Made by a program: the position numbers and the translations under genes | Part shown: one piece after another, positions 16,980 to 27,336 of the stretch | Layout of the letters: every line of letters starts with the position of its first letter | How positions within the stretch are numbered: the first letter of the stretch is position 1 | Source: Chitinophagales bacterium | GTDB lineage: Bacteria > Bacteroidota > Bacteroidia > Chitinophagales > UBA10324 | Length of the DNA stretch: 64,000 nucleotides | Reading direction: 5' to 3' | Assembly (NCBI GenBank): GCA_019694975.1 | Contig: JAIBAY010000003.1 | Coordinates: 516,511 to 580,510, forward strand | Notes under the pieces: generated by a model | Told to the model about the DNA's origin: nothing | The model's database searches: none | What the model saw: only the letters and a program-made list of their open reading frames with translations

Positions 16980-18326
16980 ATGGGTTATATCAAAGATAAA
17001 TTTGCAGCCAAAGCGGGTCCGATGGCAGCTGAAATCAAAGAACTGATCAGGAACAACAGCGACGTGGTGCTCGGATCTTATACTATTGGACAGGCTTATG
17101 GCGGAATGAAAAGCATTATCGCGCTCGTCACGGAAACATCCTTGCTTGATGCCAATGAAGGAATCCGTTTTCGCGGCTACACGATCCCCGAACTCAGGGA
17201 AAAACTGCCCCATCTTGAAACCTGCAGCGAACCGCTTCCGGAAGGCCTCTTCTACCTGCTGCTGCTGGATGAAATACCAACCTATAAAGATGTGCAGCAT
17301 GTTGCAAATGTATGGGCACGCCGTGCCATCGTACCCTTGCATGTCTTTAAAGCCATCGACCGTTTACCGCGCGACATGCATCCGATGACACAGTTCAGCA
17401 TCGGCATCATGGCCATGCAGTCAGAATCCAATTTCAGCAAGGCTTACCGCGATGGCATCAGCAAAAAAGATTATTGGGATCCGATGTATGAAGATGTGAT
17501 GACGCTCATCGCCCGCCTTCCAAGAGTGGCTGCATACATCTATCGCCGTTCGTATAAAAAGGGCAAACACATTGAACCGAATCCCGACCTCGACTGGGCA
17601 GCTAATTTCGCTCACATGCTGGGCTTTGATCAACCCGACTTCTACAGCTATATGCGCCTGTTCCTCACTATTCATGCTGATCATGAAGGTGGTAATGTAT
17701 CTGCGCATGCCACGCACCTTGTTGGTTCTACCCTGAGCGACGCTTACCTGTCCTTTGCTTCGGGCATGAACGGCCTGGCCGGCCCGCTGCACGGACTTGC
17801 CAATCAGGAAGTGATCCGATGGATACTGGAAATGAAGAAGAAACTCGGAAAAGGCAAACTCACGAAAGAAGAAATCGAAAAATATATCAGGCAAACGCTT
17901 TCAGAAGGTAAGGTGGTACCCGGTTACGGGCATGCCGTGCTTCGTAAAACGGATCCTCGTTTTCTCGCTCAAATGGAATTCGCCAGGCAGCATTGCCCCG
18001 ATGATGAACTGGTGAACATAGTATGGAATGTTTATGACGTAGCACCAAAAATCCTCGGCGAAACGGGTAAAATAAAAAATCCATGGCCGAATGTTGATGC
18101 CCACTCCGGTTCATTATTAGTGCACTACGGACTGGTGGAATATGATTTTTATACAGTGCTCTTCGGCGTTTCGCGCGCATTGGGTGTTTTGGCTTCTTTA
18201 GTTTGGGACCGCGCACTCGGCCAGGGCATCGAACGGCCAAAGTCCGTCACCACGGGCTGGATCAAGGAATTTATTGCGAAGAATGCCGCAAAGAAAGAAG
18301 CGCCGGAAACGGCTGTCGCCGAATAA
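16980..18326 (+). CDS. gltA: Citrate synthase, eukaryotic-type
   Basis: 448 residues. It condenses oxaloacetate with acetyl-CoA to enter the TCA cycle. Catalytic residues are His271 (GPLHGLAN), His318 (PGYGHAVLR) and Asp373 (NVDAHSG). The opening YTIGQAYGGMKSI and the RFRGYTIPEL segment are like mitochondrial-type enzymes rather than hexameric E. coli GltA, which is usual for several Bacteroidota. A Lys/Ala/Glu-rich tail ends the chain. It stands alone with its own promoter; the next gene is convergent. Confidence 0.93.
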   Translation: MGYIKDKFAAKAGPMAAEIKELIRNNSDVVLGSYTIGQAYGGMKSIIALVTETSLLDANEGIRFRGYTIPELREKLPHLETCSEPLPEGLFYLLLLDEIPTYKDVQHVANVWARRAIVPLHVFKAIDRLPRDMHPMTQFSIGIMAMQSESNFSKAYRDGISKKDYWDPMYEDVMTLIARLPRVAAYIYRRSYKKGKHIEPNPDLDWAANFAHMLGFDQPDFYSYMRLFLTIHADHEGGNVSAHATHLVGSTLSDAYLSFASGMNGLAGPLHGLANQEVIRWILEMKKKLGKGKLTKEEIEKYIRQTLSEGKVVPGYGHAVLRKTDPRFLAQMEFARQHCPDDELVNIVWNVYDVAPKILGETGKIKNPWPNVDAHSGSLLVHYGLVEYDFYTVLFGVSRALGVLASLVWDRALGQGIERPKSVTTGWIKEFIAKNAAKKEAPETAVAE

Positions 18327-18429
18327 GCGGACCAGAAAACCTGAAAGGAATTTCTCGGTGATTGGTCATTCCCATCTAGTATGATGACAAGCTACTTTGC
18401 AGGATAGCTCTGATACATGCAACCGACTG

Positions 18430-19593
18430 CTATTCCATAGCCCCTTCTTCGATGGTCAGTTTAGGGTTCACCTGCTTTAAAAAATCTTTTGGCGTTATAC
18501 CGGTAAACTTCCTGAAAGCATTGTAGAAAGCGGCTCTTGAACTGAATCCCGCTTCCGTTGCCAGGGCCGCAATAGTGAGCGCCTGCAGCTTTTCAGGTTG
18601 GCTCACAAATACTTCACGGATATACAGAATCCTCTGCTGATTGATAAAGTCGCGTACTTCATATCCCGACTGATTCCTGATCATTTGCGATAGTTGCCTT
18701 GCATTCATGTCTGCATCCTTTGCCAGTTCATTCAGCGTTAGTTTGGGGTTCAGAAAAACCCCTTTTCCCTGCCAAATCCTTACCTGATCATCAAATGTGT
18801 TATCACGCTGAACCGGCGCTTTAGCAGGTTGTGTTTTAACCCGCCGCTGCAGGGTTTGCATGCCGTAGAGAATGTCAGGATAAAAAAACAAAGTAATGCT
18901 GTTGATGAGCACAAATACGGACTGCGAGAAGTATGAGATGAAATATGGATTCCAGTTTTCAAAATGCAGCCCCAGCATCAGGCTGAACTGGAAAAGCACG
19001 AGCAGGATAAAATAAATATGAAACCAGGCCATCCAGCGATAAAATGAGGCGACTTTCTGATAGGTCGTCTTATTCTTTTTATAGAATTGCAAGATCATCC
19101 GAACATCAACTGCAATCAGCAATCCCGTCCAGGTTGCTTTTGCAGGAAAATGAAAGGGCAGCAGGTAACTTCCTTTTGCTGCATAACTTTCAATGATGGC
19201 CATTTTTTCTTCACGCGAAGAAAGGTACAATGGCATAAACTCGATCAGGTTCAACGCCGCCGGCAGTAAAAGGAGCCAATACCAATTCTTCAGGCTGAAT
19301 TCAGAATCTATGCTGCTCTTTACAAAATAGAAAAGCATCGGCATTATGGCATAGGTGAAAGGGCTGTCCGTCCGGAACAGGTGTGGGAAATAGAGAAAGA
19401 AATCCTCAAAGGCCAGGCTTCCTACAAATAATGTATAGGAGTAAATCAGGAAAAAAATGCCGAGATACCGGTTCGCAATCACCTTGTTTCCCCTTGCAAA
19501 TAAAAGTATCATTCCCGTCAGAACACCGCAAAAAGCTCCGATCCAACAAAAAACAACCTCTATCGGGATTGCTGATAATGACAAATTTCGCAT
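18430..19593 (-). CDS. Membrane-bound AraC-family transcriptional regulator
   Basis: About 387 residues from the ATG at 19591-19593; the frame stays open to 19689, but the extra 32 residues lack membrane character. The N-terminal half has about seven hydrophobic segments (VVFCWIGAFCGVLTGMILLF, YLGIFFLIYSYTLFVGSLAF and others). The C-terminal 100 residues hold an AraC double HTH (LTLNELAKDADMNARQLSQM, then AGFSSRAAFYNAFRKFTGIT). Such proteins sense a signal in the membrane and control nearby genes. The divergent sulfatase 400 bases away is a candidate target, which is inference. Confidence 0.85.
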   Translation of the reverse strand: MRNLSLSAIPIEVVFCWIGAFCGVLTGMILLFARGNKVIANRYLGIFFLIYSYTLFVGSLAFEDFFLYFPHLFRTDSPFTYAIMPMLFYFVKSSIDSEFSLKNWYWLLLLPAALNLIEFMPLYLSSREEKMAIIESYAAKGSYLLPFHFPAKATWTGLLIAVDVRMILQFYKKNKTTYQKVASFYRWMAWFHIYFILLVLFQFSLMLGLHFENWNPYFISYFSQSVFVLINSITLFFYPDILYGMQTLQRRVKTQPAKAPVQRDNTFDDQVRIWQGKGVFLNPKLTLNELAKDADMNARQLSQMIRNQSGYEVRDFINQQRILYIREVFVSQPEKLQALTIAALATEAGFSSRAAFYNAFRKFTGITPKDFLKQVNPKLTIEEGAME

Positions 19594-19689
19594 TGGTGAA
19601 ATATCCGGCAAGATATGATATTGCCCCCTAAGATGAAATTTGCCGGTAAGATGTCTTGCATCTTGCCTGATAGACACTTTTAATATCAA

Positions 19690-19994
19690 TCTGATTACAG
19701 AAGATATATTATAAGCGTACCTTCATTTCGGATTATTGAAAGTTAAGCAGTCACTATTTCAACAATTCCACAGGCCGGTTTTCAGAAGCGCTTCAATAGT
19801 TCGCCCTGAAAAGCATCAGCAATCAAAATGGCAGGCATTAAGTTGGGTAAGGATGAATGGTTAGGCTGAAGCAAGCATATGCACCGCCATTGTTAACCAC
19901 CGTTTAGTCAAATACCGCAAAAACCTCATTCTCATTTTCCACTCATTATCTCTGACCCGTTAATCCATTCCTCTCATCCTTTAAACCAACCTTG
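19690..19994. other. Divergent intergenic region
   Basis: About 300 bases between the AraC regulator and the sulfatase. No ORF or clear hairpin was seen; it should contain both promoters. Confidence 0.35.
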
Positions 19995-22415
19995 ATGAAA
20001 AAGCAGCTTCATTTTCTGTTACCGGTTGTTCTTCTCGCGGTGCTTGCCGTGAGTTGCAATCAGCAGCAAAACACGCCGGCAGATAAACCGGCAACGTCAG
20101 CATTTAATGGCGAAATCAAAATTGATGTGCGCGATTCAAAACCCGACTGGACTCCTTACATCCGTAAAAAGGCGCCGGCCGGCTCGCCAAACATTCTCAT
20201 CATTCTGTATGATGACACCGGTCTTGGTGCCTGGTCTCCCTATGGCGGAAGAATTAACATGCCCACCATGGATAAGCTCGCAGCCGATGGCTTAACCTAT
20301 ACCCAATGGCATACAGTAGCGCTTTGTTCGCCAACGCGTTCCTGCATCAATACAGGCCGTAACCATAACCTCAATGGCATGGGAGCCATCACCGAAGGAG
20401 CTAATGGATTCCCAGGTTATAGCTGCCAGTTGCCAGCGCAGGCAGTAACGATGGCACAAATATTAAATGACAATGGCTGGAGCACTTTCTGGATAGGCAA
20501 AGACCACAATGTACCGGAAACAGATTTGTCTGCCGGCGCCAACAAGAGTCAGTGGCCATTGCAACAGGGTTATGATCGATTTTATGGTTTCATCGGTGGT
20601 GAAACAAACCAGTTTTATCCCGACCTGACAGAAGATAATCATGCCATCGAACAGCCATACGGTCCCGAACAAGGATACCATTTGTCCAAAGACCTGGCAG
20701 ACCAGGCTATCAAAATGATCAGTGATCAGAAATCTGCGAATCCTTCCAAACCATGGTTCATGTGGTATTGCCCCGGTGCCAACCATGCACCGCATCAGGC
20801 GCCTCAGGATTATATTGCCAAGTACAAAGGCAAATTTGATGACGGTTACGATGCATACAGGAAGTGGGTGTTACCGCGAATGATAGAAAGAGGTATCCTG
20901 CCGAAAGGAACGGAACTGACGGAATTCAACCCTATGCCGGAAGATCAGGCAGCTCCCGGTGATTATGTTCGCCCGTGGGATTCACTGAATGCTGATGAAA
21001 AGAAGCTCTTCTCCCGCCTTTGCGAGGTCTATGCCGCTTTCTCAGAATATACCGATGTGCAGATCGGCAGAATCATCGACCATCTTAAAGCTTCAGGGCA
21101 GTATGATAACACAATCATCATGTATGCCGCCGATAATGGTGCTTCCGGTGAAGGAAGCCCGAGTGGTTCAGTCAATGAAAACAAATTCTTTAACGGTTAT
21201 CCTGATGAGTTATCAGAAAACATGAAGCTGATTGATGAACTCGGCGGGCCTAACACTTATGAGCATTACCCGACCGGCTGGGCTGCTGCGTTCTCTACAC
21301 CGTTTAAGATGTTTAAACGCTATTCCAACTACTCCGGCGGAACTGCTGATCCGTTAGTGATCAGCTGGCCAAAAGGCATCAAAGCACATGGTGAAGTGCG
21401 CAATCAGTATCATCATGCTGTTGACATTGTGCCTACCATTCTCGAAATCTGCGGACTGGAAATGCCGAAGGTTTACCGTGGCGTGGAGCAATATCCATTG
21501 TCAGGCGTTTCGATGAAATATACTTTCGATGCCAAGCCTGATGATCCCACGCAGAAACATGTGCAATATTATACCATGCTCGGTACAAGAGCGATCTGGC
21601 AGGACGGATGGAAAGCAGTGGCTGTGCATGCGCCGCTCACTGATAAAGGTAATTTCGATCAGGATAAGTGGGAACTGTACCATACGGATGTCGACCGTTC
21701 TGAGTCAAAAGATCTCGCCAAAGAAAATCCGGAGAAGCTGGAAGCGCTGAAGAAATTGTATGATGAAGAAGCAAAGAAAAATTTTGCTTATCCGCTTGAC
21801 GACCGCACGGCAACGCAAATTTTAACACTTGAACGGCCGGAGGAAGAAGAGAAGAAAGATAACTATACATATTACCCGCATACCAGCTCAGTACCGGAAG
21901 CGGTGGCTGTTAATATCAGGGGCAAGTCTTACAAGATAGTGGCTAATGTAGAAATCACTGATGCCAATGCTTCGGGCGTGATTTTCGCGCATGGCTCACG
22001 CTTTGGTGGCCACAGTTTGTTCATTAAAGATCATAAGCTGTATTACGTTTATAATTTCCTGGGCATCATGCAGCAACAATTTGTATCACCAGTGCTGAAA
22101 CAAGGCAAGTACACCTTCGGCATGGAATTCATAAAAGAAAAAGCAGGCGAGCACGGAGAATCAATTGGCACTGCCAAACTATATGTCAATGACAAAGAAG
22201 TGGCATCAGGTCCGATGACAGCGCAGGTAGGTAAATTCACCCTGGTGGGCGACGGATTATGCGTTGGCTATGACAGCGGAGATCCGGTTAGTAAATTGTA
22301 TGCATCACCCGGTGAATTTAAAGGCGGACGTATTGCTTTTGTAAAAGTGAATACCGGAAAAGAACAATATCTTGACCTGGAAAAAGAAGCACAGCTGGCG
22401 TTGAGCAAAGAATGA
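19995..22415 (+). CDS. Arylsulfatase-family lipoprotein
   Basis: About 806 residues from the ATG at 19995 (a TTG at 19992 is less likely). A lipoprotein signal ends at VLAVSC (Cys21). Sulfatase fold: metal-binding ILYDDTG (Asp73-Asp74) and the formylglycine motif CSPTR with Cys111, followed by INTGR. TIIMYAADNGASGEG and VDIVPTILEICG are further family blocks. A C-terminal beta domain of about 180 residues follows the catalytic core. It hydrolyses sulfate esters, substrate unknown, and needs a maturase to convert Cys to formylglycine. DUF3604, parvulin and HupE-like genes lie 2-5 kb downstream. Confidence 0.92.
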   Translation: MKKQLHFLLPVVLLAVLAVSCNQQQNTPADKPATSAFNGEIKIDVRDSKPDWTPYIRKKAPAGSPNILIILYDDTGLGAWSPYGGRINMPTMDKLAADGLTYTQWHTVALCSPTRSCINTGRNHNLNGMGAITEGANGFPGYSCQLPAQAVTMAQILNDNGWSTFWIGKDHNVPETDLSAGANKSQWPLQQGYDRFYGFIGGETNQFYPDLTEDNHAIEQPYGPEQGYHLSKDLADQAIKMISDQKSANPSKPWFMWYCPGANHAPHQAPQDYIAKYKGKFDDGYDAYRKWVLPRMIERGILPKGTELTEFNPMPEDQAAPGDYVRPWDSLNADEKKLFSRLCEVYAAFSEYTDVQIGRIIDHLKASGQYDNTIIMYAADNGASGEGSPSGSVNENKFFNGYPDELSENMKLIDELGGPNTYEHYPTGWAAAFSTPFKMFKRYSNYSGGTADPLVISWPKGIKAHGEVRNQYHHAVDIVPTILEICGLEMPKVYRGVEQYPLSGVSMKYTFDAKPDDPTQKHVQYYTMLGTRAIWQDGWKAVAVHAPLTDKGNFDQDKWELYHTDVDRSESKDLAKENPEKLEALKKLYDEEAKKNFAYPLDDRTATQILTLERPEEEEKKDNYTYYPHTSSVPEAVAVNIRGKSYKIVANVEITDANASGVIFAHGSRFGGHSLFIKDHKLYYVYNFLGIMQQQFVSPVLKQGKYTFGMEFIKEKAGEHGESIGTAKLYVNDKEVASGPMTAQVGKFTLVGDGLCVGYDSGDPVSKLYASPGEFKGGRIAFVKVNTGKEQYLDLEKEAQLALSKE

Positions 22416-22497
22416 TCATTGGCTGATAGGTAAAGCGTAATTACTTTTCACCTGACGGTTGGCCGGCAAACGAGCTTTGGTTGCAATTGCAGATTAT

Positions 22498-22530
22498 AAA
22501 CGGGGAAGCATAATCGTTTCCCCGTTTTCT
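22498..22530 (+). terminator. Rho-independent terminator of the sulfatase gene
   Basis: AAACGGGGAA pairs with TTCCCCGTTTT around a ten-base loop and is followed by T-rich sequence, 83 bases after the sulfatase stop. Confidence 0.8.
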
Positions 22531-22702
22531 TTCACAGAGTCGCAACTGAACAGGTCATGCGTCATGTTAAAAAGACTGAACTGATAAAGTTGTATTCCTG
22601 TAATCCCTGCATAATAATTCACTGCATCTTCAGTATGATGCTTCAGCTCTGACACCACAATTTGTATTAGAAGCTACCTCAACATAAGCAATCAATGCAG
22701 TC

Positions 22703-22763
22703 ATGCCGAATTTATTTCGGCATCTGCCAATGAATGGAAGATATCCTGAAACAAGTTCAGGAT
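22703..22763. repeat. Two short extragenic palindromes
   Basis: ATGCCGAA...TTCGGCAT at 22703-22723, and ATCCTGAA...TTCAGGAT at 22743-22763. A sister of the first, TGCCGG...CCGGCA, lies at 23525-23543. Such short palindromes recur between genes in many Bacteroidota genomes. With 22531-22702, which holds no supported feature, this accounts for the 420-base gene gap. Confidence 0.55.
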
Positions 22764-22836
22764 GACTTTAGGTATTTTGAGATAGCTTCTGATCCTTCCA
22801 TTATAAATATATCTTTGAAATCTGTTGACTTTATAC

Positions 22837-23445
22837 ATGGAGCATCCAAATGCCAGGCTGGAAACATTTTGTGATGGCGTATTTGCCATTGCGCTTACAT
22901 TGCTCATCATTGACATTAAGATTCCATCCACGATTGAAATAAATTCTGCGAAAGATTTCTGGAAAGCACTCTACGCCATTTCGCCTTCCATTCTTGCATT
23001 TATCTTAAGCTTCGTAGTCATTTTCATCACCTGGGTAAATCACCATAATGCCTTAAGGCTCATCTCCAAATCATCGCCGGCTTTCATTTATGCCAATGGA
23101 TTTTTATTGTTCACGGTTGTTTTTATTCCCTTCCCAACTTCGCTGCTGGGCGAACATCTGTTTACGGTGCACGCAGCGCCTGCCGTCATTTTATATGATG
23201 CAGTGCTGGCGCTGCAGGCACTTAGCTGGGTGCTTTTTATTAATGCCGCTTTAAAACATCATTTGGGAAAACATGATAAAGCAGTGAATACGGCGATCAG
23301 AAACAGGAGATTTGGATTTTTTGCCCTCGCACTCTATTCGGTTTGCGCGGTGATGGCTATCTGGTTTCCCATGCCTGTTGCCATCATTACCTTGCTCTCC
23401 TGGATAATCTGGCTAATTGTTGGAATCATTATGCAGCCTGAGTAA
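22837..23445 (+). CDS. TMEM175-like (DUF1211) potassium channel protein
   Basis: 202 residues from the ATG at 22837; a TTG twelve bases upstream is in frame but less likely. The N-terminal ETFCDGVFAIALTLLIIDI matches the hallmark FSDGVFAIAxTLL of the TMEM175/DUF1211 family, with Ser replaced by Cys. Six hydrophobic segments span the chain, ending in LLSWIIWLIVGIIMQPE. Bacterial members form potassium-selective channels by family knowledge. It stands between a terminator and another palindrome, so it is probably monocistronic. Confidence 0.87.
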   Translation: MEHPNARLETFCDGVFAIALTLLIIDIKIPSTIEINSAKDFWKALYAISPSILAFILSFVVIFITWVNHHNALRLISKSSPAFIYANGFLLFTVVFIPFPTSLLGEHLFTVHAAPAVILYDAVLALQALSWVLFINAALKHHLGKHDKAVNTAIRNRRFGFFALALYSVCAVMAIWFPMPVAIITLLSWIIWLIVGIIMQPE

Positions 23446-23750
23446 GCACCGTCCTGAAGAATTTATTTTTCAGCTTCACCCGTAATATTAACCTTGCGCA
23501 ATCTGTCTCCTTAACAGTTTGTAATGCCGGATTTATTCCGGCAGTTGCAGGTTTCTGTTGAATCGTGAACGACAAAACACCGGTTTTTCCTTTCAAATTG
23601 TCCAAGATGTAGACTGATAGACACTTTCCATACGCATGCCACATTCGAATATCTACCGTACTGAGTACATTTGATGTTGCTAACAGGAAAAATCAGCCTG
23701 CAGCATAACCCACATTTTTTCTAATCAATCTAAACCAACCACCCGTTACA
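23446..23750. other. Gene-free spacer with palindrome
   Basis: 305 bases. The only structure is the TGCCGG...CCGGCA palindrome at 23525-23543, a relative of the one at 22703. No gene supported. Confidence 0.4.
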
Positions 23751-24140
23751 ATGAAAAAAGTATTGTACCTCACACTCCTTCTTGCTTTCGCAGGAATCCA
23801 GTTCTCCCATGCACAGATTTCCGCTGAATCAGCAATGAAAACTTACACCAAAACAAAGAATCAGTTCGACGGGCTTACCGCCAAATACAAGCCTTATAAA
23901 GATATGGCTATTCAAAATGCCGATAAGCTAAGCCCGGAATTGCAAAGCAGCATGAAAGACCTCGATTTGCAAATGACCGGTTTTGGCGATAAGCTCGACG
24001 CATTCCCGAAAGCCTCTTCCACCGAGCAAATTGCAATGGCTTCTTCACTCACCAGTGATTTTTCCAAGATAAAATCATCTACCAAAAGCGTTACCAAATC
24101 CATCAAAGGCATGAAGTTGCCTGCAATGCCAAAGTTATAA
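23751..24140 (+). CDS. Small secreted protein of unknown function
   Basis: 129 residues. A clear signal peptide (MKKVLYLTLLLAFAGIQ, cleavage after SHAQ near residue 22) is followed by about 105 residues rich in Lys, Ser and Met, predicted mostly helical. Its repeating hydrophilic heptad-like spacing (ESAMKTYTKTKNQFDGL, STKSVTKSIKGMKLPAMPKL) hints at a coiled coil. No domain is recognised. It has its own likely terminator and is probably monocistronic and periplasmic or secreted. Confidence 0.65.
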   Translation: MKKVLYLTLLLAFAGIQFSHAQISAESAMKTYTKTKNQFDGLTAKYKPYKDMAIQNADKLSPELQSSMKDLDLQMTGFGDKLDAFPKASSTEQIAMASSLTSDFSKIKSSTKSVTKSIKGMKLPAMPKL

Positions 24141-24199
24141 TCTTGAAAGGGGTGTTGATGTACTGTACATAGCAAAACAATAAGGTACCATCAGCATAT

Positions 24200-24240
24200 A
24201 GCTTGCTCCTGCAGTGGGTTGCGGGGGTGAGCTTTTTTTA
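24200..24240 (+). terminator. Probable terminator after the small secreted protein
   Basis: AGCTTGCTCC pairs with GGGGGTGAGCT, including three G-T wobbles, and is followed by seven T residues. Confidence 0.5.
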
Positions 24241-24287
24241 TGTACTTGCCCTCCAATTTTTTATCTTGTCGCTAATTAAATGAGCAC

Positions 24288-26174
24288 ATGAAAAAGATAC
24301 AGCATACACTTTCCTTTTTGTTTTGCATCGCGATAGCCGGTTGCGGCAGCCACACGGATACCTCAAAAGAAGGCGGCAACCATGACGATGCACAAGCCGA
24401 TTCCACCCGGGAAATTGTGATTGCCGTGAATCCGCTGAAGGAGTGCTACTTCGGCGACCTTCACCTGCACACCGCACTGTCTCCGGACGCCAATTTTTTT
24501 GGTGCTACCCTCCTGCCGGAAGATGCTTACAAGTATGCAAAAGGAGAAGAAGTCGTTTACCTCGGACAAAAGGTCAAACGGATCGCACCGCTCGACTTTC
24601 TTGCAGTTACCGACCACTCTGAATACCTCGGTGTTATAGTAGCTGTGAAAGACCCGAAAGGCCCGTTTGCCGGCACTGAGTTATACCGGCAATTCAACAG
24701 TACTGATCAGAAAGATGTAGCCAAATCATTCGGCGATTTTGTTGCCGACATGAGTGCCAATAAACCCAATCCCGAACTGAACAAACCGGAAGTAATAAAG
24801 AGTGCCTGGCAACATGTGATTGATGCAGCCAATGCGGCTAATGATCCCGGCAAGTTTACGGCACTGATAGGCTATGAATGGACCTCTGCTCCCAACAACA
24901 TAAATAATCATGCGCAGAACCTTCACCGCTGTGTCATCTTCAAAGGAGACAAGGTACCCGAACTGCCCTTCTCTTCTTTCGAATCCCAGGACCCCGAAGA
25001 TCTTTGGAAGTACATGGAGAATGCCCGTAAAAACGGCAGCGATGTGTTAGCAGTTCCTCACAATGGAAATGTAAGCAATGGATTAATGTTCGATACAAAA
25101 ACACTTTCCGGGAAACCGCTGACTAAGGAATATGCCGAAACCCGCATGAACAATGAGCCACTCACCGAACTCAATCAGGGCAAAGGACAGAGTGAAACGC
25201 GTCCTGAGTTATCACCCAATGATGAATTCGCCAATTATGAATTGTTTGAAACGCTGCTGAGCAGTACGGAGATTTCCAAATATAAAACCGGCGGCTATAT
25301 AAGGCAGGCTTACGGCGTGGGACAGGAACTACAGGCAAAGATTGGCGCCAACCCATTCAAATATGGACTGGAAGGCGGCACTGATTATCACTCTGGCGTT
25401 TCCTCCAGTGAAGAAAACAATTACCCGGGATCACACGGAACACAGGATAATCTCGGTAAAAACTATAAAGAAATTCTGACCGCCAAAGAATCAGTTGGTG
25501 GTGAACCTCCTACTCGGCTAAGTGCAGCCGGATTGACCGGCGTATGGGCCGAAAGCAATACAAGAGATGCGATTTTTGATGCGTTGAAAAGGAAAGAATG
25601 CTTTGCCACTTCTGGCACCCGCATTAAAGTGCGGATGTTTGCCGGCTGGAATTATCCTGCCGACCTGGTTAAACAAGATGACTGGGTTAAATTGGCCTAT
25701 GCCGGCGGTGTACCGATGGGTGCTGACCTCGTGGCAACAGCCGGTGGAGGCAAACCAAAATTCCTGGTGCAGGCTGTCAAAGATCCAAACTCAGCCAACC
25801 TCGACAGGATACAGATCATTAAAGTGAGCACAAAAAATGGAAAGAGTACCGAACAAATCTTTGATGTGGTATGGAGTGGTGAAAGAAAAATCAATGCAAA
25901 GGGTAAGCTGGAAGCAGTCGGCAATACGGTGGATGTGAATGCGGCAACATATACCAATACAATCGGTGACGCGGTTTTAACCGGCTGGTGGGAAGATGCA
26001 GGGTTTGATCCGGAGGCATACTGCACTTACTATGCAAGGGTGCTCGAAATTCCAACACCGAGGTGGAGCACCTACCTTTCCGCGAAGTATAAAATGCCAT
26101 TGAACTCCCTGACGGATGCCATCATCCAGGAACGCGCCTGGACCAGCCCCGTTTGGTACACGCCGGCGAAATAA
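24288..26174 (+). CDS. DUF3604 family lipoprotein (PHP-like putative hydrolase)
   Basis: 628 residues. The lipoprotein signal ends at IAGC (Cys19). The DUF3604 core opens with YFGDLHLHTALSPDA (His59 and His61) and FLAVTDHSEYLG (Asp109-His110), which resemble PHP-type metal ligands. GLEGGTDYHSG and ECFATSGTRIKVR follow further on. The family is widespread in marine and soil bacteria and is often near sulfatases; its substrate is not established. It is followed at 26479 by a parvulin and a HupE-like gene. The metal-dependent hydrolase role is inference from the His/Asp pattern. Confidence 0.88.
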   Translation: MKKIQHTLSFLFCIAIAGCGSHTDTSKEGGNHDDAQADSTREIVIAVNPLKECYFGDLHLHTALSPDANFFGATLLPEDAYKYAKGEEVVYLGQKVKRIAPLDFLAVTDHSEYLGVIVAVKDPKGPFAGTELYRQFNSTDQKDVAKSFGDFVADMSANKPNPELNKPEVIKSAWQHVIDAANAANDPGKFTALIGYEWTSAPNNINNHAQNLHRCVIFKGDKVPELPFSSFESQDPEDLWKYMENARKNGSDVLAVPHNGNVSNGLMFDTKTLSGKPLTKEYAETRMNNEPLTELNQGKGQSETRPELSPNDEFANYELFETLLSSTEISKYKTGGYIRQAYGVGQELQAKIGANPFKYGLEGGTDYHSGVSSSEENNYPGSHGTQDNLGKNYKEILTAKESVGGEPPTRLSAAGLTGVWAESNTRDAIFDALKRKECFATSGTRIKVRMFAGWNYPADLVKQDDWVKLAYAGGVPMGADLVATAGGGKPKFLVQAVKDPNSANLDRIQIIKVSTKNGKSTEQIFDVVWSGERKINAKGKLEAVGNTVDVNAATYTNTIGDAVLTGWWEDAGFDPEAYCTYYARVLEIPTPRWSTYLSAKYKMPLNSLTDAIIQERAWTSPVWYTPAK

Positions 26175-26478
26175 TGCAGGGGTTTTTCAATCGCCGTATT
26201 TAAATTGGAAAGCGATAGCATGTTTCATCCATAATCGATATTCCCGGTGCATTTACACGTTGCCGCCTGGTCAATGATGGATTGATTAACAACGCAGGAT
26301 TTATGTCAGTTGAAGCAATCATCATTGCCGGTTATTGGGGAAAAAAATTTCCGCCGGAAACCGAAACAGCTATCTGAAACAGGAATGATGAACTGCCATC
26401 TTGCTTTTGATATTTTCCACTGAACTTATGCTTCGGAGTCACTGCCTGATATAATTATTGCTTTAATACTTTTACGAA
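26175..26478. other. Gene-free spacer
   Basis: 304 bases. No ORF, hairpin or repeat that I can support. Confidence 0.35.
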
Positions 26479-27336
26479 ATGCAGGAATCTTTGAAAAAAC
26501 TGATATCCGAACCAATTATCCAGTTCATCCTGTCGGGTATCATATTGTATTTGATGGTGAGTTTTGTACAGCAGCAGCGCGATTTTCAGCAGCGGGAGAT
26601 CATAGTCGATAGTGACAGGATTGCGTTGATGATAATGAATTACAAAACACAAACCGGCAGCTTACCTTCAAAGCAACAGCTCGACGCCCTTATTGAAGAT
26701 TATATCAGTGAAGAGATTTACTATCGTGAAGCCAAAAAGATGGGCCTCGATAAAGATGACGAAATCATCCGCAGACGGCTGGCACAGAAACTTACCTTTA
26801 TGCAATCCGGCCTTGCCGAAATAAAAAATCCGGGTGACGCTGACCTTCTTGCATTCTATAACAGCCATCCTGATTTGTTTATGCAGGATGCCTCGGCAAG
26901 TTTTTCCCATGTTTATTTCAGTACTACAAACAGCAACGACAGCATTGCCCGGCAGAGAGCTGTTGAAGCATTGCAGCAGCTGAAAAAGAGCAGCCTGCAG
27001 CGATCACCTTCATCGGGCGACCCTTTCCCGCTGCAGTATGATTATACTGATCAGACTGCAACAGATGTACGGCAAAATTTCGGCAGCAATGCGTTTGCTG
27101 ATTCAGTGTTTCAGGCCGCAACTAACACCTGGACAGGCCCTGTACAATCCGGCTATGGATGGCATTTGATTTATATTTCTTCACGGGGCACCAAGGCTTT
27201 AAAAGATTATTCGAATGTCAAAGAGGAAGTAAAAATAAAATACCTCGAATCGGCAAAGGCTGAACAGGATAAGCAGGCATTCGAAAAACTAAGAAGCCGG
27301 TATATCATTCGCCGTGCATACCTGGAAACACCATGA
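26479..27336 (+). CDS. Membrane-anchored PpiC-type peptidyl-prolyl isomerase
   Basis: 285 residues. A single N-terminal anchor (residues 13-30, IIQFILSGIILYLMVSFV) is followed by a SurA/PrsA-like chaperone region with DALIEDYISEEIYYREAKKMGLDKDD. A parvulin-like domain runs from about 140-240 (ASFSHVYFST, DFR-like QNFGSNAFADSVF, SGYGWHLIYI). It probably helps fold exported proteins on the outer face of the inner membrane. Its last four bases overlap the start of the HupE-like gene (ATGA at 27333-27336), which implies translational coupling. Confidence 0.85.
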   Translation: MQESLKKLISEPIIQFILSGIILYLMVSFVQQQRDFQQREIIVDSDRIALMIMNYKTQTGSLPSKQQLDALIEDYISEEIYYREAKKMGLDKDDEIIRRRLAQKLTFMQSGLAEIKNPGDADLLAFYNSHPDLFMQDASASFSHVYFSTTNSNDSIARQRAVEALQQLKKSSLQRSPSSGDPFPLQYDYTDQTATDVRQNFGSNAFADSVFQAATNTWTGPVQSGYGWHLIYISSRGTKALKDYSNVKEEVKIKYLESAKAEQDKQAFEKLRSRYIIRRAYLETP